Assembly (NCBI RefSeq): GCF_000755245.1
Contig: NZ_BBMP01000022.1
Span: forward strand, 372,001-436,000
DNA length: 64,000 nucleotides
From: Halococcus sediminicola
GTDB lineage: Archaea; Halobacteriota; Halobacteria; Halobacteriales; Halococcaceae
Direction of reading: 5' to 3'
Shown here: positions 60,825 through 64,000 of the stretch, piece by piece
Numbering within the stretch: the first letter of the stretch is position 1
How the letters are laid out: every line of letters starts with the position of its first letter
The notes under the pieces: generated by a model
Told to the model about the DNA's origin: nothing
The model's input: the letters and a program-made list of their open reading frames with translations, nothing else
Databases searched by the model: none
Made by a program: the position numbers and the translations under genes

Positions 60825-60837
60825 CTTTATAAATATT
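60825..60837 (-). promoter_or_regulatory. TATA box for the histone-fold miniprotein
   Basis: On the minus strand, AATATTTATAAAG (60825-60837) is a strong TATA box centred about 28 bases before the ATG at 60801, supporting a leaderless transcript. The rest of the gap up to larB (60838-61030) shows no gene. Confidence 0.7.
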
Positions 60838-61030
60838 CCCATAATCGTTCGATATCGGCACTCTCGAAGCGGTTCGCGCGTGGTCGAACGCGAGCACCGA
60901 TGTCGTCGGTTCGAAAACGCTCGTTCGCCGAGACGATCCGTTCGTGCTTCCCTCGGGCGGTTTTTCGCTGAGTCGGGACGGTCGGTGGCGGAGTCGATGG
61001 GAAGTAGTGTGTCGAACCCCGAGCGGGGTC

Positions 61031-61792
61031 ATGCACGAAACGCTGGCGGCGCTCGCGGCGGGCGACATCTCGGTGGCGACCGCCGAGGCGCGGCTCGCGG
61101 GCTACGCGACGGGCGAGAGCGGGCGCTTCGACGCCGCCCGCGAGGCACGAAGCGGGCTGCCGGAGGCGGTGTTCGCCGAAGGGAAAGAGGACGAGGAAGT
61201 GGTCGAACTGCTCGATCTCGCGCTCGAAACCACGGGTCGCGGGCTGGCGACGCGAATCGACGACGAGACGGCCGCAGTGGTGCGAGCAGGGGTCTCGGAA
61301 AAGTGGCCCGAAGCGGAGACCATACACGACGAACGAGCGGGCGTGCTCCGGGCGCACACGCCGGAGTACGAGCCGCCCAGCCTCGACGCCGTCGTCGGCG
61401 TCGTCACGGCGGGCACGGTCGATGGGGGACCGGCCGGCGAGGCAGCAGTGATCGCCCGCGAGATGGGAGCGACCGTCGAGCGCTACGACGACGTGGGTGT
61501 CGCCGGCCTGCACAGACTGCTCGACGACCTCGACGGGATTCGAGGGGCGGACGTCCTGGTGGTCGCCGCCGGACGCGAGGGGGCGCTGCCCACGGTGCTG
61601 GCGGGTCTCGTCGATATACCTGTCATCGCCCTACCAATCGCCTCGGGCTACGGCTATGGAGGGGAGGGCGAGGCCGCTCTATCGGGGGCGCTCCAGTCGT
61701 GTACCGCGTTGACCACGGTGAACATCGATGCGGGGTTCGTCGCGGGCGCACAGGCGGGGTTGATAGCGCGGGTACTCGACGGGGCCCGGTGA
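61031..61792 (+). CDS. larB: LarB, nickel-pincer cofactor synthase
   Basis: The 253-residue enzyme carboxylates and hydrolyses nicotinate adenine dinucleotide, the first step to the nickel-pincer cofactor. The C-terminal half is PurE-like (VGVVTAGTVDGGPAGEAAVIAREMGATVERYDDVGVAGLHRLL, VVVAAGREGALPTVLAGLVDIPVIALPIASGYGYGGEGEAAL). The N-terminal helical part (HETLAALAAGDISVATAEARL) is usual for LarB. The ATG at 61031 fits; longer in-frame options lack family sequence. LarE lies about 5 kb upstream, not in the same operon. Confidence 0.93.
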   Translation: MHETLAALAAGDISVATAEARLAGYATGESGRFDAAREARSGLPEAVFAEGKEDEEVVELLDLALETTGRGLATRIDDETAAVVRAGVSEKWPEAETIHDERAGVLRAHTPEYEPPSLDAVVGVVTAGTVDGGPAGEAAVIAREMGATVERYDDVGVAGLHRLLDDLDGIRGADVLVVAAGREGALPTVLAGLVDIPVIALPIASGYGYGGEGEAALSGALQSCTALTTVNIDAGFVAGAQAGLIARVLDGAR

Positions 61793-61883
61793 TGAGTGAA
61801 ATCGTCCGCCGGGAGTACGGTCGTGCGCCGGCGATACCGCCGCGGAAAGGGTATTTACCGCGTGAGACCCTAGTATTTCCACC

Positions 61884-61898
61884 GGCAGGAGGACTGCC
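61884..61898 (+). promoter_or_regulatory. Hairpin with Shine-Dalgarno-like loop before a zinc ribbon gene
   Basis: GGCAG-GAGGA-CTGCC forms a perfect 5-bp stem whose loop contains the GGAGG-like sequence. It lies 12 bases before the ATG at 61911, downstream of GTATTTA (61851-61857) and GTATTTCC (61873-61880) boxes. The GGAGG is too far from the ATG for standard pairing, so its role is unclear. Confidence 0.3.
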
Positions 61899-61910
61899 AA
61901 CACACCTCAT

Positions 61911-62060
61911 ATGCCAGAATGCAATTACTGTGGAGAGCACGTCTCGGAGCGCTTCGAACGGGTGTTCGCCGACGAGCACGGTCGGCTGTTCGCCTGTCCC
62001 GGCTGTGCGGCCAACGCCGGCATCGCCGAGGCGGCCAAAGAGCGCGCGAAGAACGCCTGA
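61911..62060 (+). CDS. DUF7563-type zinc ribbon miniprotein (second copy)
   Basis: The 49-residue protein MPECNYCGEHVSERFERVFA has CxxC at 4-7 and a CPGC pair at about 29-32; it ends AKERAKNA. The sequence is related to the 60306-60464 protein but distinct. Likely a zinc ribbon of unknown role. The ATG follows a possible leader with a hairpin. The GIY-YIG gene starts nine bases after the stop. Confidence 0.85.
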   Translation: MPECNYCGEHVSERFERVFADEHGRLFACPGCAANAGIAEAAKERAKNA

Positions 62061-62069
62061 ACGGTCCCC

Positions 62070-62309
62070 GTGAGCCACCACGTCTACATCGTCGAGTGTA
62101 GCGACGGCACCCTCTACACGGGCTACACGACCGACGTCGAGCGCCGCGTCGGCGAACACAACGCCAGCGAGGGGGCGAAGTACACCCGCGGACGGACGCC
62201 CGTCGAGTGTCGCCACACCGAGGAGTTCGAGTCGAGAGGAACCGCGTTATCGCGCGAACACGAGATCAAGCGGCTGTCGCGGGCGGAGAAGGAACGGCTG
62301 TGCGAGTGA
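62070..62309 (+). CDS. GIY-YIG nuclease domain protein
   Basis: The 79-residue protein is a single GIY-YIG domain of the UPF0213 type: HVYIVECSDGTLYTGYTTDVERRVGEHNASEGAKYTRGRTPVECRHTEEF. The catalytic Tyr/Arg/His/Glu set appears in VYIVE, LYTGYT, RRVGEHN and ALSREHEIKRL. Single-domain members lack a DNA-binding module and their biological target is unknown. The start is the GTG at 62070. Confidence 0.9.
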   Translation: MSHHVYIVECSDGTLYTGYTTDVERRVGEHNASEGAKYTRGRTPVECRHTEEFESRGTALSREHEIKRLSRAEKERLCE

Positions 62310-62345
62310 CGGGAAGCTTTTGTTCACGGCGGCGACACCCGAGGC

Positions 62346-63731
62346 ATGGACGCCATCTCCTTCGGCACCGACGGCTGGCGGGCGACGCTCGACACCTTCA
62401 CCGCGCCGCGCGTGCGGATGGTCGGGCAGGCGGTCGCTACACACCTCCGCGAGGCAGGTCACAGCGCGCCAGTGGGCGTCTGCTACGACGCCCGCGAGAC
62501 CTCCAGGGGATTCGCCGAGGACCTCTCACGGGTGCTCGCGGCCAACGGATTCGACGTCCTGCTCCCCGAGCGCGACCGCCCGACGCCGCTGCTCGCGTGG
62601 GCCATCGACGAGCGCGAACTGGCGGGCGGGCTGATGGTCACGGCCTCGCACAACCCCGCCGACTACAACGGCGTGAAGTTCATCCCCGACGACGGCGCGC
62701 CCGCCCTGCCCGAGACAACCGAAACAATCGAGGCGAACCTCGCCGAGCCGGAGGCGCTGCCCGAAGGGGAGTGGGGAACCGTTCGAGAGGTTGATTTCGT
62801 CGCCTCGCACGCCGAGCACGCCCGCGACCTCGCCGGCGACTATGGAAAAAGCGCACTCGACGGTCTCACCGTCGCCTACGACGCCATGCACGGCAGCGGT
62901 CGCGGCGTCACCGACGAACTGCTCTCGCGGGCAGGGGCGTCGGTCAAGCGACTGCGCTGCGAGCGCGCACCGGATTTCGGCGGCACGCCGCCCGAGCCAA
63001 ACTCCGAGCATCTCACAGAACTGGAAGCGTGCGTCCGGGATGGCGCGGCGAATCTCGGCATCGCCAACGACGGCGACGCCGACCGGCTCGCAGTCGTCAC
63101 CCCGGAACGGGGCTATCTCGACGAGAACCTGTTTTTCGCCGCGCTGTACGACTACCTCCTCGAATCGGATTCGGGTCCCGCAGTCCGGACCGTCTCGACG
63201 ACGTTTCTCGTGGACAGGGTCGCCGAGGCCCACGGTGAGGAAGTCGTCGAGACCGCGGTCGGGTTCAAGTGGGTCGCGCGGGCGATGGCCGAGCACGACG
63301 CGCTCGTCGGCGGCGAGGAGTCGGGTGGGTTCTCGGTTCGTGGTCACATCCGCGAGAAGGATGGGGTACTGCTAGCGCTGCTCGCGGCGGCCGCCGAAAA
63401 GGAAGAATCGCTCGACAACCGGGTGGATCGCTTACTCGAAGAGTATGGAGAAATCCACCAGTCGAAGGTCAGCGTCGAGTGTCCTGAGAGCGAGAAAACA
63501 CGGGTACTCGACGAGTTGGAGGGAGAACTGCCCGAGCGCGTCGCGGGCGAGGCGGTGGCGGAGGTGGTCACCAAAGACGGGTTCAAGATCCTGCTCGACA
63601 GCGGCGCGTGGCTACTCGTTCGTCCCAGCGGCACCGAACCCGTGTTGCGGGTGTATGCCGAAGCCGAAAGCGAAGAGCGAGTCGGGGAGTTGCTCGACGC
63701 CGGTCGGGAGTTGGTCACGCCGCTCGTCTGA
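62346..63731 (+). CDS. Phosphoglucomutase/phosphomannomutase family protein
   Basis: The 461-residue phosphohexomutase begins SFGTDGWRATLDTF. The phosphoserine is in MVTASHNPADYNG (Ser101); IANDGDADRLAVV binds the metal, and GGEESGGFS and VRPSGTEPVLRVYAE bind sugar and phosphate. It differs clearly from the protein at 58983-60299, so the window encodes two different hexomutases. The GTDGW start and GGEESGG loop suggest glucose-1,6-bisphosphate-type phosphoglucomutase, but mannose or glucosamine cannot be excluded. Confidence 0.9.
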   Translation: MDAISFGTDGWRATLDTFTAPRVRMVGQAVATHLREAGHSAPVGVCYDARETSRGFAEDLSRVLAANGFDVLLPERDRPTPLLAWAIDERELAGGLMVTASHNPADYNGVKFIPDDGAPALPETTETIEANLAEPEALPEGEWGTVREVDFVASHAEHARDLAGDYGKSALDGLTVAYDAMHGSGRGVTDELLSRAGASVKRLRCERAPDFGGTPPEPNSEHLTELEACVRDGAANLGIANDGDADRLAVVTPERGYLDENLFFAALYDYLLESDSGPAVRTVSTTFLVDRVAEAHGEEVVETAVGFKWVARAMAEHDALVGGEESGGFSVRGHIREKDGVLLALLAAAAEKEESLDNRVDRLLEEYGEIHQSKVSVECPESEKTRVLDELEGELPERVAGEAVAEVVTKDGFKILLDSGAWLLVRPSGTEPVLRVYAEAESEERVGELLDAGRELVTPLV

Positions 63732-63791
63732 TGTGGTATGGGCGGCGAAAGCGTTTTGCCCGTCAGCGAAGCACCATCCGTCGAACAGCAC

Positions 63792-64000
63792 ATGCTCGAA
63801 CTCACGCTCGACGTCGAGCAGTACGACTGCCCGTACATCGCGGCGACCGACGACCACAGGGTGGCCTTCTCGACGCTGAACTGGGAGTTCGACCGCACGG
63901 CGGCGGAACTCGAAACCCGGATGGTCGTCGAGGGCGCGGACAGGACGAGCCTCGATGCGGGACTCCGGACGCTGCGCGCCCGCGACGAAATCCTCGATTA
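63792..64000 (+). CDS. Regulator N-terminus (cut by window edge)
   Basis: An ATG at 63792 opens a frame running off the window end (69 codons seen). The sequence (MLELTLDVEQYDCPYIAATD, then FSTLNWEFDRTAAELETRMVV) resembles the N-terminal input region of haloarchaeal HTH-10/bacterio-opsin activator-like regulators, which have a C-terminal helix-turn-helix. The HTH itself is not in view, so the assignment is tentative. The start sits 60 bases after the mutase stop. Confidence 0.6.
   Translation, partial: MLELTLDVEQYDCPYIAATDDHRVAFSTLNWEFDRTAAELETRMVVEGADRTSLDAGLRTLRARDEILD

Noticed and set aside
1-64000. CRISPR array or restriction/defence island
   Set aside because: I saw no regularly spaced direct repeats, cas genes, methylases or toxin-antitoxin genes. 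The only Xre regulator with a small partner (25177-25811) encodes a membrane protein, not a recognisable toxin.

Overview
The window is chromosomal DNA of a haloarchaeon (class Halobacteria). The GC content is high, the proteins are very acidic, and many genes have a TATA-like box centred 26-29 bases before the start codon with no ribosome binding site, the usual sign of leaderless archaeal transcripts. The gene content is archaeal core: SRP54, FtsY, prefoldin alpha, aIF6, L31e, L39e, the PolD large subunit, an Orc1/Cdc6 protein and halophile-type TatC proteins. I do not assign a genus. The window starts inside one gene and ends inside another.

Layout: 1-690 has a gene 3' end, a long non-coding stretch and tRNA-Ile(GAT). 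739-8765 carries FxsA, a TrmB-type regulator, GTP cyclohydrolase MptA, NAD kinase, tRNA-Arg(TCT), UPF0200/UPF0201, a sulfite-oxidase-like molybdoenzyme, a secreted nuclease and paired MgtE-type half transporters. 8811-13603 is the SRP/ribosome block (ffh, ftsY, pfdA, tif6, rpl31e, rpl39e), all on the minus strand. 13660-25032 holds ZIP and CDF metal transporters, RNA ligase ThpR, TPR, DUF424 and GYD proteins, SufS, an MBL-fold hydrolase, DUF99, uracil-DNA glycosylase, HisH and an XPD-like helicase. 25105-25811 is a small autoregulatory-looking module (membrane protein plus Xre repressor behind tandem palindromes). 25918-35935 contains a PPC protein, the PolD large subunit, a GAF/HTH/rubredoxin-like cluster, PanE, an alkaline-phosphatase-superfamily protein, an NhaP antiporter and a NifU-type protein. 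36028-38423 is a tandem M29 aminopeptidase pair with the scar of a third copy. 38431-49474 has SDRs, ferredoxin, PiT, hisA-hisB, divergent tatCt/tatCo and cdc6. 49670-64000 holds gamma-glutamyltransferase, a trans-sulfuration enzyme, a MutS-family ATPase, larE, larB, two phosphohexomutases and several very small zinc-ribbon or histone-fold proteins.

Shared themes: cofactor supply (MptA, NAD kinase, PanE, LarB/LarE, SufS, NifU), protein targeting (SRP and Tat), replication and repair (PolD, Orc1, UDG, XPD-like and MutS-like proteins), and histidine synthesis scattered over two loci. The main feature that gene calls do not explain is a dispersed intergenic element, found four times, with a TTTTTAG-N3-AG-N-TTTTT core, a GC-rich inverted repeat and a closing A-tract. 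It always lies just downstream of a gene end. One copy sits between two copies of the same aminopeptidase C-terminal sequence.
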